Below, one piece after another: positions 34,647-44,564 of a stretch of 64,000 bases of DNA. Source of the stretch: Brachybacterium sp042666875 (GTDB lineage: Bacteria; Actinomycetota; Actinomycetes; Actinomycetales; Dermabacteraceae); assembly GCF_042666875.1 (NCBI RefSeq), contig NZ_JBHTCX010000012.1:496001-560000 (forward strand), written 5' to 3'. Positions within the stretch are counted from its first letter, which is position 1. Each line of letters starts with the position of its first letter. Both the position numbers and the translations under genes were made by a program. A model generated the notes under the pieces. That model was not told the DNA's origin, did not search any database, and saw only the letters and a program-made list of their open reading frames with translations.

Positions 34647-35596
34647 AGGGTCTCCTTCAGGACGCTGATCAGGTCGTCGGCCCGATCCAGGAAGTAGCTC
34701 TGGTCCTGGCCGACGTGATGGATGTAGAGGTGGTCGAAGCCTCGGCCCGCCGCGGTCAGCTGCCCAGCGAGCTGCTCGACCGAGCCGGCGATCGCCACGG
34801 AGGACCGCATCGCCTCGGGAGTCGGCTCCGCGAGGGCGTCGAAGTCCTCGGGCTGCTCGACGTCCCACATCGTCGCCGAGGCGGTGGCGTGCTTCCACTG
34901 GTCGGTGGCGATCGCCAGTGCCTCGTCCTCGCTCGGGGCCAGGCTGACATGGGCCTGCAACATGGTCTCCCCCGTGCCGCCGGCGTCGCGGTAGGCGCTG
35001 AGCACCTGCGAGGTGCTCTGCGGGTCGATGCCGACGGTGATCATTCCGTCGGCCCACCTCGCTGCCCAGCGGGCGCTGTCGGGGCTGGCGGAGGCGGCGA
35101 TCGCGGGCGGCTGGGTGGCCGGGCGGCTCCAGATCCGTGCCTGGTGGATCCGCACGACGTCGTCGAGGTCGACCTGCTCGCCCTCCAGCAGACGACGGAT
35201 CGCCTCGACCGAGGCCGTCACGCGCCGGCGCCGGGTGTCCTTGTCGGGCCAGGGGTCTGCGGTGACGTGCTCGTTGACGGCCTCGCCGCTGCCGTATGCC
35301 GCCCAGAACCGGCCCGGGAACATCTCGGCCAGAGTGGCCACGGCCTGTGCGATGACCACGGGGTGGTACCGCTGACCGGGCGCTGTGACGACGCCGAAGG
35401 GCAGTGTCGTGCTCGCCATCGCGGCGCCGAGCCAGCTCCACGCGAAGCCGGACTCCCCCTGCGCCGTTCCCCAGGGTGCGAGGTGGTCCGAGCACAGGGC
35501 GGCATCGAACCCGACCGCCTCGGCGCGCTGGACGTCGGCGAGCAGGGTGCTGGGGGCGATCTGCTCGTGGGATGCGTGATACCCGATGATCGTCAT
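34643..35596 (-). CDS. LLM-class flavin-dependent oxidoreductase (TIGR03885-like)
   Basis: This is a 317-residue luciferase-like TIM-barrel monooxygenase or oxidoreductase. It starts after CAGGAG with MTIIGYHASHEQIAPS, and has LCSDHLAPWG near 35-44, YGSGEAVNEH near 100 and a C-terminal IHHVGQDQSYFLD. These are features of the FMN-using group that recurs beside trehalose-synthase-like GH13 genes. The substrate is unknown. It is translationally coupled to the GH13 gene downstream. Confidence 0.8.
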   Translation of the reverse strand: MTIIGYHASHEQIAPSTLLADVQRAEAVGFDAALCSDHLAPWGTAQGESGFAWSWLGAAMASTTLPFGVVTAPGQRYHPVVIAQAVATLAEMFPGRFWAAYGSGEAVNEHVTADPWPDKDTRRRRVTASVEAIRRLLEGEQVDLDDVVRIHQARIWSRPATQPPAIAASASPDSARWAARWADGMITVGIDPQSTSQVLSAYRDAGGTGETMLQAHVSLAPSEDEALAIATDQWKHATASATMWDVEQPEDFDALAEPTPEAMRSSVAIAGSVEQLAGQLTAAGRGFDHLYIHHVGQDQSYFLDRADDLISVLKETL

Positions 35597-35837
35597 GCTC
35601 ACTCCTGGATCATGCGCTGCCGGTCTCGTCCTCGGCACAGAAGGCGTCCTCTGCTCCGGCCCGCCCGACGTTCTCGACCGACGTCCTGCGCACCGGTGCC
35701 TGTCGACGATATGCGCACCGGAGCGTGTACTCCAGCACCGAGAAGACCACTCGGTTGCTTCGTCCAGCTGCCGCCCGTCTCGTCGAGGCCGGCTGGCTGG
35801 CTCGGACCGAGAGGATCCCGACTCGGAGCCGACTCGG

Positions 35838-37085
35838 TCAGCTGATCCCCTCGGGGAAGTCCGCCGGCTCCCCCGGCTGAGCTCCCGCGGTGAGGTCGAT
35901 GCCGTAGTCGGCGGCGAAGCGCAGCTCGGTGCCGGTGAGGACATCCTCGGTGCTTTCGTCGAGGTGGAACACGCGCGCGCCGCGCAGGCGGTGGTCCTCG
36001 CCGCCGCCCAGCCCGTAGGTGCCGAAACCGGTGCCGGGCGCGTAGCCGAGCTTGATGCCGTAGTAGTCGCCGACGTAGGTGTTGACGTGGTCGTGGCCGA
36101 CGAACAGGCCCTTGACGTCGCCGCGCTGCAGCATCGCGGAGAACATGCCCGAGTTGAAGGGCCCCGGGCACTCGTCCTCGTTGCGCTCGCCGGTGATGCC
36201 GTGCTTCTCGAGTGCCCGGGCGTGGTCGGCCTCGGTGCGGGAGTCGACGCTGGCGTACCACATGAACCGGTGCTCCCAGAGGGCGATGTGCTGGAACACG
36301 AGACCCGGCACGAGCGTCTTGTTCTTCTTCTCCAGTTCCTGGGAGGCCTCGAGATACCACTGGATCTGGTCCGGGCGCAGCCAGTCCCAGTCCGGGTATC
36401 CCTCGAAGTCCTGCCCGGCGATCTCCTCGGGGGCGTAGCGGCCGGAGTCCAGTAGCCACAGCGCGAAGGCGTCGCCCTTCCCGGCTGCGGAGGTCACGGT
36501 GAGCACCTGGTTGCCGGTGCCGGTGATGCCGCGCGCGCCGGCGGTGTTGACGTTGTGGCGGTACTGGCGCACGAAGTCGATGTAGTCGTTCTCGTCGAGG
36601 CCGGTCTTCTCGCTGGAGTCCTCGTCGTGGTTGCCGAAGGTCAGGGCCCACGCGATCCCGCGGTCCTCCATCGGGCGGACCACGTTGTTGATGGCCTGCT
36701 TGGCCTCGAGCGCCGTGGACGGACCGCCGTTGAAGACGTCCCCGTTGATCAGCGCGAAGTCGGGACGGACGTCGTCGAGCACCGCTTCCTGCAGCTGAAT
36801 CGTGCGCACGTCGGTCTGGTGCGTGTCCTGGGTGTCATTGAACTGGACGACGGTGAACGTGCCGTCCTCACGGAAGCTCAGCTCGCCGCGCACGACGCCG
36901 TCCTTCGGCTGGGCTCCACCGCGCGTGCCCGCCACCGGCGCCGCCGCGGCCGCTCCCATCGTGCCTGCGGCGGCGAGGCCGGTCGCGGCCGCGGTCGAGA
37001 AGCGAAGCACGTCGCGACGGGTGCGGGCTGCCCGAGCATGCGGGGCCGACGGGTTCTGGGCGGGATTCTGCGGAGAGTCGACCAT
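35838..37085 (-). CDS. Tat-exported metallophosphoesterase
   Basis: This is a 415-residue secreted calcineurin-like phosphoesterase. The Tat leader has RTRRDVLRF (21-29) and an Ala-rich core. Metal-site motifs are QFNDTQDTH (81-89), INGDVFNG (113-120), TFGNHDED (149-156), and later FQHIALWEH and FVGHDHVN. The C-terminal half fits purple-acid-phosphatase-like proteins. The ribosome-binding site is weak. A 241-base gap with no supported feature separates it from the LLM gene. It probably releases phosphate outside the cell. Confidence 0.85.
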   Translation of the reverse strand: MVDSPQNPAQNPSAPHARAARTRRDVLRFSTAAATGLAAAGTMGAAAAAPVAGTRGGAQPKDGVVRGELSFREDGTFTVVQFNDTQDTHQTDVRTIQLQEAVLDDVRPDFALINGDVFNGGPSTALEAKQAINNVVRPMEDRGIAWALTFGNHDEDSSEKTGLDENDYIDFVRQYRHNVNTAGARGITGTGNQVLTVTSAAGKGDAFALWLLDSGRYAPEEIAGQDFEGYPDWDWLRPDQIQWYLEASQELEKKNKTLVPGLVFQHIALWEHRFMWYASVDSRTEADHARALEKHGITGERNEDECPGPFNSGMFSAMLQRGDVKGLFVGHDHVNTYVGDYYGIKLGYAPGTGFGTYGLGGGEDHRLRGARVFHLDESTEDVLTGTELRFAADYGIDLTAGAQPGEPADFPEGIS

Positions 37086-37258
37086 GGTGTCACCGTGCCT
37101 GGTTCTGGAGGAGTGAGGAACTCCCGAACCGTAGCCACGGGTCCATACCAGCCGACGACGCGACCGTGAGCATCGCCCGTCGGCCCGCGGAATTCCCGGT
37201 GAACCGCGGACGGTGACCGTGCCCGGTCGCGCTGGATCTCCTCGTCCGCGCCGAGGCG

Positions 37259-37274
37259 GCCGAGAGATCTCGGC
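37259..37274 (-). terminator. Weak hairpin after the peptide ABC operon
   Basis: GCCGAG (37259-37264) and CTCGGC (37269-37274) can pair around four bases, eight bases beyond the stop of the fused ATPase gene. The stem is short and lacks a U-tract, so this is a tentative terminator. Confidence 0.3.
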
Positions 37275-37281
37275 GTATCGG

Positions 37282-39000
37282 CTAACTCGCCGCCCCGCTC
37301 CCCCATTGCTGGATGAAGGCCTCGCGTCGCTTCGCCTGCTCGATGGGGTCCGGCACGGGCAGGGAGGCGATCAGTTTGCGCGTGTAGTCGTGGCGGGGCC
37401 GTTGCAGCACCTCGGGGCCGTGGCCGTCCTCGACCAGCTCCCCGCGGTACAGCACCCCGATCCGATGGGCGAGGGTGTCCACCACAGCGAGGTCGTGGCT
37501 GATGAACAGGGCTGCGAAACCCAGCCGGGACTGCAGCTCCCGGAACAGGTCCAGCACGGTGGCCTGCACCGACACATCCAGCGCGCTGGTCGGTTCATCG
37601 GCGATCAGCAGCTCGGGACCGAGCACCAGTGCCCGTGCCAGGGAGACGCGCTGGCGCTGCCCGCCCGAGAGCTCGTGGGGGTACCGGCCGGAGTAGGCGC
37701 CGGGCAGTTCCACGGCCTCCAGCAGGTCTCGGACCCGCTGGGTGCGCTCGGCCGCGCTGAGCGAGGGCTCGTGCACGATCAGCGGCTCGGCGATGCACTG
37801 CTCGATCGTCAGGTGCGGGTTGAACGAGGTCGCCGGATCCTGGAAGACGAAACCGATACGGCGGCGCACGGGTTTGAACGCTCGTTCCCTGACGCCGTTC
37901 ATCTCGTGGCCGAGCACGCGCAGACTGCCGCCGGTGGTGCGCTCCAGCCCCACCATGGCACGGCCGATCGTGGTCTTGCCGGAGCCGGACTCGCCGACCA
38001 GGCCGTAGACCTCTCCGGCGCGGATCGTGAAATCGACGCCCTTCACGGCCCGGAACGGGGGCCGCCCCAGCCGGCCCGGGTACTCGATGACCAGGTCCTT
38101 CGCCTCGACCACGGGGTCGGCGTCCTCGATCACCTGGCGCTGCGCGGTGCTCAGCTCCGTCCATGCGGAGCGGCGCCCCAGGTGCGGCACGGCCGCGAGC
38201 AGCTTCTGCGTGTATTGCTCGCGGGGCTCGGCGAACAGCTCCTGGACGCCGGCGCGCTCGATCACCTTCCCGCGGAACATCACGGCCACGGAATCGGCGA
38301 GGTCGGCCACCACACCCATGTTGTGGGTGATGACGATGACGGAGGTCCCGAAGCGGTCGCGGACATCGCGCAGCAGCTCCAGGATCTCGGCCTGCACCGT
38401 GACGTCCAAGGCAGTGGTGGGCTCGTCGGCGACGATCAGCTCGGCCCCCAGGGCCAGCGCCATCGCGATCATCACGCGCTGCTTCTGGCCGCCGGAGAAC
38501 TCGTGGGGGTAGCGGTCGATGCGCTCGGCCGGATCAGGGATACCGACCGACTCGAGCGCCTTGATGGCTTCGGCGCGGATCTCCTTGCGCGTCAGTTTCG
38601 GCCGGTGCGCACGCAGACCCTCGCCGATCTGCCACCAGATCGGGTAGACCGGATTCAGCGCACTGGAGGGCTCCTGGAAGATCATCGAGACGTCCTCGCC
38701 GCGCAGGGCGCGCAGCCGCGGCCCGGTCAGGCCCACGACATCGGTGCCGGAGATGAGGATGCCCCCGGTCTCCTCGGCGGTCTCGGGCAGCAGCCCCAGG
38801 ATGGAGCGGGCGGTGACGGACTTGCCGGAGCCGGATTCGCCCACGATCGCGAGGATCTCGCCGGGCGCGACCTCGAGGCTGACGCCGTCGACGGCGTGGA
38901 CGTCACCGGCGTCGGTCGCGAAGTGGACGTCGAGATCGCGGATCTCGAGCCGCGCCGTGCGGTCCGTCGCGGGCTCGGTGGCGGTGCCGGTGTCGCTCAT
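37282..39000 (-). CDS. Dual-domain peptide ABC transporter ATPase (DppD-DppF fusion)
   Basis: This is a 572-residue protein with two complete ABC domains. The first has Walker A GESGSGKS at 54-61 and signature FSGGQ at 168-172; the second has GESGSGKT at 336-343 and LSGGQ at 444-448. Each is followed by VADEPTTALDV or IADEPTSALDV, and each ends in an oligopeptide-type C-terminal extension. The ATG at 39000 overlaps the DppC stop. Fusion of the two ATPases is common in actinobacterial peptide/nickel transporters. It powers uptake of oligopeptides or similar solutes. Confidence 0.92.
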   Translation of the reverse strand: MSDTGTATEPATDRTARLEIRDLDVHFATDAGDVHAVDGVSLEVAPGEILAIVGESGSGKSVTARSILGLLPETAEETGGILISGTDVVGLTGPRLRALRGEDVSMIFQEPSSALNPVYPIWWQIGEGLRAHRPKLTRKEIRAEAIKALESVGIPDPAERIDRYPHEFSGGQKQRVMIAMALALGAELIVADEPTTALDVTVQAEILELLRDVRDRFGTSVIVITHNMGVVADLADSVAVMFRGKVIERAGVQELFAEPREQYTQKLLAAVPHLGRRSAWTELSTAQRQVIEDADPVVEAKDLVIEYPGRLGRPPFRAVKGVDFTIRAGEVYGLVGESGSGKTTIGRAMVGLERTTGGSLRVLGHEMNGVRERAFKPVRRRIGFVFQDPATSFNPHLTIEQCIAEPLIVHEPSLSAAERTQRVRDLLEAVELPGAYSGRYPHELSGGQRQRVSLARALVLGPELLIADEPTSALDVSVQATVLDLFRELQSRLGFAALFISHDLAVVDTLAHRIGVLYRGELVEDGHGPEVLQRPRHDYTRKLIASLPVPDPIEQAKRREAFIQQWGSGAAS

Positions 39001-40049
39001 GCGCTCGCCTGCTTCTCTGTGGTCGCGGCCGTCACGGTCTTGCGGGATCGCTTCTTGCGGGTCCGCAGCCGTGGGTCGTTGAGGTCGTTGATGGATTCGC
39101 CGACGAGGGTCACCCCGAGCACTGCCAGCACGATGGCCAGGCCGGGGAACAGGCCCGTCCACCAGATGCCGCTGGTCGCATCGGCCATCGCGCGGTTGAG
39201 GTCGTAGCCCCATTCGGAGGCGCTGGTGGGTTCGATCCCGAAGCCCAGGAAGCCCAGCGCGGCGAGGGTCAGGATGGCCTCGGAGGAGTTCAGGGTGAAG
39301 ATCAGCGGCAGCGTGCGGGTGGAGTTTCGCAGCAGGTGGGTTCCCATGATGCGGCGGTGCCCGGTGCCGACCACTTTCGCGGCCTCGACGAACGGTTCCG
39401 CCTTCAATCGGACGACCTCCGCACGTATCACGCGGAAGTACTGCGGCACGAAGACGACGGTGATCGAGATGGCTGCGGCGAGGATGCCGCCCCACGCGTT
39501 GGACTGCCCGCCGGAGATCACGATCGACATGACGATCGCCAGCAGCAGGGAGGGGAAGGCATAGATCGCATCGGCCAGCATCACCAGCACCCGGTCCAGC
39601 AGGCCGCCGACGTACCCGGAGAGCAGGCCGAGAGCCACGCCGAGGAACAGGGAGGCCACCACCGCGCACGCCATCACGGCGACCGCGGTGCGGGTTCCCC
39701 AGATCACGCGGGAGAGCACGTCGAAGCCGGTCACGGTGGTGCCGAGGGGATGGGCGGCCGACGGGGGCTGCTGCCCGCCGAAGTTCGTCCCGTCGGCCGC
39801 GGTCTGCGCGAAGCCGTAGGGGGCGATCAACGGCGCCGCCAGCGCCGTCAGCAGCAGGATCGCGACGAGCACCAGACCCGTCACCAGCATGCCGCGCTGG
39901 AGGCCGACGCTGCGGCGATAGTGGCTGACCACAGGCAGGCGCAGATACCAGGGGGCACGGGCGGCGCCGGCCACGATCGTCGACTCGGTCGAGAGATCGG
40001 CCTCGGCGGGATCGCCCTCGCCCGGGGGCACGGGGTTCGACAGCGTCAT
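38997..40049 (-). CDS. Peptide ABC transporter permease, DppC type
   Basis: This is a 350-residue inner-membrane permease. A hydrophilic leader of about 40 residues precedes six membrane segments. The periplasmic PYGFAQTA...HPLGTTVTGFDVLSRVIWGTR region and the coupling loop EAAKVVGTGHRRIMGTHLLRN-like segment near 222-245 are typical of DppC/OppC. It starts one base after the DppB stop and overlaps the fused ATPase gene. Confidence 0.92.
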   Translation of the reverse strand: MTLSNPVPPGEGDPAEADLSTESTIVAGAARAPWYLRLPVVSHYRRSVGLQRGMLVTGLVLVAILLLTALAAPLIAPYGFAQTAADGTNFGGQQPPSAAHPLGTTVTGFDVLSRVIWGTRTAVAVMACAVVASLFLGVALGLLSGYVGGLLDRVLVMLADAIYAFPSLLLAIVMSIVISGGQSNAWGGILAAAISITVVFVPQYFRVIRAEVVRLKAEPFVEAAKVVGTGHRRIMGTHLLRNSTRTLPLIFTLNSSEAILTLAALGFLGFGIEPTSASEWGYDLNRAMADATSGIWWTGLFPGLAIVLAVLGVTLVGESINDLNDPRLRTRKKRSRKTVTAATTEKQASA

Positions 40050-40050
40050 C

Positions 40051-41160
40051 TCAGTACCTCACTCGCGGGTCGATCAGAGCGGCGACGACGTCGACGATGA
40101 AGTTGGAGACGGCGACGATGACGGCGAGGGTCATCACGATGCCCTGGACGGCCACGTAGTCGCGGGCCTTCATGTACTCGGCGAGCATGTAGCCCAGTCC
40201 GTTCCATTCGAACGTGGTCTCGGTCAGCACGGCACCGCCGAGCATCATCGCGATCTGCATGCCCATCACCGTCACGATGGGGATCAGCGCCGGTCGCAGC
40301 GCGTGCCGGGTGGTCAGGCGGGACTCGGCGACGCCGCGGGAGCGGGCCGAGTCGATGTACTGCATCTCCAGGGTGCCGATCATGTTGGTGCGCACCAGGC
40401 GCAGGAAGATGCCGCCGGTCAGCACGCCGAGGGCGATCGCCGGCAGCAGGGCGTGGCTGAGCACGTCGGCCAGCACGTCCATGCGTCCCAGCCGGATCGC
40501 GTCCAGCAGATAGAACGGCGTCGGGTTCAGGATCGAGCCCATCGTCAGCTCACCCCGCGTCGAGATGCGCCCGGCCACCGGCAGCCAGCCCAGGCCCACG
40601 GAGAAGACGAGCTTGAGCAGCAGGCCGACGAAGAACACCGGCGTCGCATAGCCGAGGATCGCGACGATCCGCAGCACCGCGTCGGGCCAGCGGTCGCGGG
40701 TGCGGGCGGCGATCATGCCCAGCGGAACCCCGGCGACCAGCGCGACCACCACGGCGTAGGCGACCAGTTCGAAGGTCGCCCCGCCGTAGGTGGTGAGGAT
40801 CTGGGTGACCGGAGTGTTGTCGGTGTAGGCGGTGCCGAAGTCCCCGCGCAGCACCCCGCCGAGATAGTCGAAGTACTGCACGATCAGTGGCCGGTCGTAG
40901 CCGGCCTCGGCGCGGCGCTCGGCGAGCTGGTCCGGGGTGAGTCGGCCGCCGAGAGCGGCCGTGATCGGGTCCCCGGTGATCCTCATGAGGAAGAAGACCA
41001 TGGTCATGAGGATCAGCACGGTCGGGATGATGAGCAGGAACCGGATGAGGATGTAGCGGCCCAGCCCGCCCGAGGAACGTGCGCGCCCCGGACGGCCGGA
41101 GCCCCCGGTGCCGGGTCCTGCGGCACCGGGGGCTGCCGGGCTGTCGAGCTCTGCGGTCAC
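40051..41160 (-). CDS. Peptide ABC transporter permease, DppB type
   Basis: This is a 369-residue permease. The GTG start overlaps the binding-protein stop (GTGA). After a Gly/Pro-rich leader comes the first membrane segment with RYILIRFLLIIPTVLILMTM, then a long periplasmic loop (LGGVLRGDFGTAYTDNTPV) and five further segments. The coupling loop reads YIDSARSRGVAESRLTTRHALRPA, the DppB form. It pairs with DppC to make the channel. Confidence 0.92.
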   Translation of the reverse strand: MTAELDSPAAPGAAGPGTGGSGRPGRARSSGGLGRYILIRFLLIIPTVLILMTMVFFLMRITGDPITAALGGRLTPDQLAERRAEAGYDRPLIVQYFDYLGGVLRGDFGTAYTDNTPVTQILTTYGGATFELVAYAVVVALVAGVPLGMIAARTRDRWPDAVLRIVAILGYATPVFFVGLLLKLVFSVGLGWLPVAGRISTRGELTMGSILNPTPFYLLDAIRLGRMDVLADVLSHALLPAIALGVLTGGIFLRLVRTNMIGTLEMQYIDSARSRGVAESRLTTRHALRPALIPIVTVMGMQIAMMLGGAVLTETTFEWNGLGYMLAEYMKARDYVAVQGIVMTLAVIVAVSNFIVDVVAALIDPRVRY

Positions 41161-42797
41161 TTGGCGAGCGGAGCGAGGCGGAACTTGAAGGACGAATCGA
41201 GCGTGACGCCCTGGAGGTCCGCCGTGGACACGGCGATCTGCGCGCCCTGCAGCAGCGGCAGGGTGGAGATCTCGTCGGCCACGATGTCCTGGATCTGGAC
41301 GAACAGCTCCTCGCGCTCGGCCTCGTCCTGGGTGCCGCGCTGCTGAGCGATGAGCTTGTCCACCTCGGGGTTCGAGTAATGGTTGACCAGGAAGTTGTCC
41401 TCGGGGAAGAACGGCGAGAGGTAGTTGTCGGCATCGGAGTAGTCCGGGAACCAGCCCAGCTGGTACGCCGGGTACACATCGGCGGTGCGATCCTCCGAGT
41501 ACTGCACCCACTCGGTGGACTGCAGATCCACCACGAACAGCTCGTCGGCCTCCAGCTGCGCCTTGACCGCCGCGTACTCGTCACCGGAGGAGTTGCCGTA
41601 GTGATCCGGGTTGTACTGCAGGCTCAGGTTCACCGGGATCTCCACCCCGGCGTCCTCCAGCCGCTGGCGGGCCTTGGCGGGGTCGGGGCCGCCGCTGCCG
41701 TCGCCGTAGAGGTCCTGGAACTGGGTGCCGTTGCCGGGCAGCCCCTCGGGGATGTACGAGTACAGCGGCGTGTAGGTGTCCTTGTAGACCTCGGTGGCGA
41801 TCGCCTGGCGGTCGATGAGGTCCGCCGCGGCCTGACGGACGGCCTTGGCCTTGGCCGGGTCGGCGTCCTCGGTCTCCGCCCCGTACGGCATCGTGTTGAA
41901 GTTGAAGACGATATAGCGGATCTCGCCGCCGGGGCCCTCGTGCACGGCGACGGCGTCGTCCCCCTCGAGATCCTCGATGTCGGTGGCCGAGAGCGAACGC
42001 CACACGCAGTCGATGTTGCCCTGCTGGATGTCCAGCTTCATGTTGTTCTGATCCGCGTAGTACGTCATCGACACGCTCGAGCTCGAGGGCTTGCCGAACA
42101 GACCCTTGTAGTCCTCGAAGGCCTCGTAGGAGACCAGCTCGTTGAGCTTCCACCTGGTGATCTGGTACGGGCCGCAGAAGGCCTTCTCGGAGACGATGTC
42201 GTTGTCGGGCAGCACCTCGTCGGCGGGGAACACGTCGGCGTCGACGATGGGACCGGCGGGGCTGGTCAGCACGTACGGGAACGTCTGATCATTCGGCTCC
42301 TTGAGGTGGAACTCGACGGTCAGGTCGTCGACGGCTTCCACGCTGTCGAGGTTCGCCAGCAGGCTCGAGGGACCGTTGGGGTCGGCGATCGCGAGCTGGC
42401 GATCGAAGCTGTGCTTGACGTCCTCACTGGTGAGCTCATTGCCGTTGGCGAAGGTGAGGCCCTCCTGGAGCGTCACGGTGAAGACGTTCTCGCTGGTGAA
42501 CTCGGCCGTCTCGGCCAGGTCGGGCTCGGGCGCGCCGTCCTCGGAGCCGATGCTGGTGTTCAGAAGGTAGCCGTAGACCTGGGCCCACACGGTCGACGAG
42601 CCGTTGTCGTAGGCCGCAGCGGGGTCCAGGGCGGTGACCTTGTCGGTGGTGCCGACGGTCAGAGCGCCCTCGCCGCCGCCGCCTCCCCCGCTGCCCCCGT
42701 CCTCGGAGGTCTGGGCGCAGGCCGAGAGCAGCAGCGGGGCTCCGGCCGCGGTCAGCAGCACCGTCCGTCGCTTGGGGGTGAAAGCGGCATCGAACAT
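41157..42797 (-). CDS. Peptide ABC transporter substrate-binding lipoprotein
   Basis: This is a 546-residue family 5 solute-binding protein. The leader PKRRTVLLTAAG with lipobox LSAC places the lipidated residue at Cys27, followed by a Gly-rich linker. The mature region shows the DppA/OppA markers DKVTALDPAAAYDNGSS, VTLQEGLTFANGNELTSEDV and YQLGWFPDYSDADNYLSPFF. It starts after GGAGGAACCC and leads the operon. The ligand could be oligopeptides, but glycosides or opines are also carried by this family. Confidence 0.9.
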   Translation of the reverse strand: MFDAAFTPKRRTVLLTAAGAPLLLSACAQTSEDGGSGGGGGGEGALTVGTTDKVTALDPAAAYDNGSSTVWAQVYGYLLNTSIGSEDGAPEPDLAETAEFTSENVFTVTLQEGLTFANGNELTSEDVKHSFDRQLAIADPNGPSSLLANLDSVEAVDDLTVEFHLKEPNDQTFPYVLTSPAGPIVDADVFPADEVLPDNDIVSEKAFCGPYQITRWKLNELVSYEAFEDYKGLFGKPSSSSVSMTYYADQNNMKLDIQQGNIDCVWRSLSATDIEDLEGDDAVAVHEGPGGEIRYIVFNFNTMPYGAETEDADPAKAKAVRQAAADLIDRQAIATEVYKDTYTPLYSYIPEGLPGNGTQFQDLYGDGSGGPDPAKARQRLEDAGVEIPVNLSLQYNPDHYGNSSGDEYAAVKAQLEADELFVVDLQSTEWVQYSEDRTADVYPAYQLGWFPDYSDADNYLSPFFPEDNFLVNHYSNPEVDKLIAQQRGTQDEAEREELFVQIQDIVADEISTLPLLQGAQIAVSTADLQGVTLDSSFKFRLAPLAK

Positions 42798-42869
42798 GGG
42801 TTCCTCCAGGGAATGAAGCAGGCCGCGTGGTCACGGCACTGTGGTGCACGCAGCGGCCTCGTGTGGCAT

Positions 42870-42888
42870 GGCGCACCCATGGTGTGCC
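42870..42888. promoter_or_regulatory. Inverted repeat in the divergent dpp/MFS gap
   Basis: GGCGCACCCATGGTGTGCC has 8-base arms around CAT with a single mismatch. It lies 73 bases before the dpp binding-protein start in the 296-base gap shared with the MFS gene. This is a good operator position, but no adjacent regulator gene identifies the protein. Confidence 0.4.
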
Positions 42889-43093
42889 CTGGAACCTAGC
42901 ACTGCAAAATGCTCCGGCCCGCCCGCAGGCACGGATCGGCGTCCACGTTTGCCGAACCGTTATTGGAATGGCCCGGATTCTGGCGTGAGGAGGGCGAGCT
43001 AGTCGCTGAGCGCAGTGTTGACACGACCCGATCGGCACCTCACGCTGTGCTCATCCCGTGGCCGGACCACGATGAGTTCATAGGAGAGCTGGA

Positions 43094-44464
43094 ATGTCCG
43101 AACGCGACGACGGTGAGATCCCGCAGGACCAGTCCCCGGATGGCAGGGCCATATCCCGCGCCGATTCAGAGCTGAATCCCGGTGCCTCCAGCTGGATCCC
43201 ACGGGCGCCCGCACTGTCGTGGTGGACCCTGCTGATCACGACCCTCGCGATCCTCATGACATCGGTCGACCACGGGATATTGCCCGCGGTGCTGCCGGCG
43301 ATCCAGGAGGAGTACGGCATCTCCAACGCCCAGGCGGGGCTGATCAACTCGGTGTACTTCGCAGGACTCGTCGCCGGCGGACTTCTGTTCGGGTACATCG
43401 CAGACCGGGTCGGGACGGGCTACCGCCGCACCTGGACGTGGAACGTGGCAATGCTGATCGGGATCGTCGGCGGCGCCATGACCTTCGGTCTCGCCGGCAG
43501 CTACATCGCGTTCCTGCTTCTGCGCATCCCCATGGGCATCAGCCGCGGCGGGTCGGAACCGGTCAACGTCGCGCTGGTCTCGGAGTGGTGGCCCAAGGAG
43601 CACCGCGGTTTCGCCGTCGGCGTGCATCACACGGGCTTCCCGCTCGGCCAGTTCCTCACCGGCGCTCTGATCGCCGTGGTTCTCGGCGCAGCGGGATGGA
43701 AGGAGGCATTCCTGGTGATCCCGCTGCTGGGGCTGCCGATCATCATCATGCAGGCGTTCGTCGGCACCCGCCGCAATCAGCAGAAGGTCTACGACTGGAT
43801 CGATCAGCGACAGATGACCCGTCCCCTGCCGGAGTTGACAACCCGCAGCGCCGGCAGCCTGCTGGAGCCGGTCAAGGACGCGCTGCGTCATGCCAATGTG
43901 CGCTGGTCGGTCCTGTTGATCTTCCTGTTCCTCTGGGGCGAGGCCGGCGCCGTGACGTTTCTGACCGTGCAGTTCACGGGGCTCGGCATGAGCTTCGCCC
44001 AGGCCGCGCTGATCGCCGGCGCTTCCGGCATCACCGGCTGGGTCGGCCAGGTCGTGTGGGGAACGGCGTCGGACCGTATCGGGCGCAAGTTCTCCATCGC
44101 CTTCCTTATCGTCGGCTGGGCGATCACCCTGCTGGCCATGATCTTCATCAGCGGGCCGGCCAGCGCATGGGTCGTGCTGCTCGCCTGGGGGCTGTTCCGC
44201 AATGCCCCGTTCCCGGTCGTCTACGCGCTGCTGGTCGATTCCGTGCCACGCTCGGCAGGAACCGCGATGGGCATCATGATCGGTGTGGCGCTCGGCGTCT
44301 CGGGGATCTTCGCGTCGCTGGTCGCCGGCATCGTGATCGACAGCTTCGGCTTCGCCTGGCACTACGTGCTGCTGGCGGCGATCTGCCTGCTGGGGCTGAT
44401 CCCGCTCGCCCGTATCGAGGAGACCGTGGCGATCGCCCGTCGCGACGTACCCCGACCGTCGTGA
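43094..44464 (+). CDS. MFS transporter, sugar-acid/organic-anion type
   Basis: This is a 456-residue major facilitator with 12 predicted membrane segments. A 35-residue acidic leader precedes the first. The signature loop between segments 2 and 3 is GYIADRVGTGYRR, segment 5 has GVHHTGFPLGQF, and the repeat after segment 8 is GTASDRIGRKFS. The ATG follows AGGAGA. It precedes an SMP-30 lactonase by 100 bases on the same strand, so the pair may import and open a sugar acid lactone. TTGACA at 43018-43023 is a possible -35, but I see no good -10 at the matching distance. Confidence 0.85.
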   Translation: MSERDDGEIPQDQSPDGRAISRADSELNPGASSWIPRAPALSWWTLLITTLAILMTSVDHGILPAVLPAIQEEYGISNAQAGLINSVYFAGLVAGGLLFGYIADRVGTGYRRTWTWNVAMLIGIVGGAMTFGLAGSYIAFLLLRIPMGISRGGSEPVNVALVSEWWPKEHRGFAVGVHHTGFPLGQFLTGALIAVVLGAAGWKEAFLVIPLLGLPIIIMQAFVGTRRNQQKVYDWIDQRQMTRPLPELTTRSAGSLLEPVKDALRHANVRWSVLLIFLFLWGEAGAVTFLTVQFTGLGMSFAQAALIAGASGITGWVGQVVWGTASDRIGRKFSIAFLIVGWAITLLAMIFISGPASAWVVLLAWGLFRNAPFPVVYALLVDSVPRSAGTAMGIMIGVALGVSGIFASLVAGIVIDSFGFAWHYVLLAAICLLGLIPLARIEETVAIARRDVPRPS

Positions 44465-44564
44465 CCTCCCCCGCGGACGTCCTGACGTCTCGGGGACGCC
44501 CGCACGTCTGCACGTCTGCGAGGACGACTCGCACCACCGGTACCCCACGAACGAGGAGATCCAC

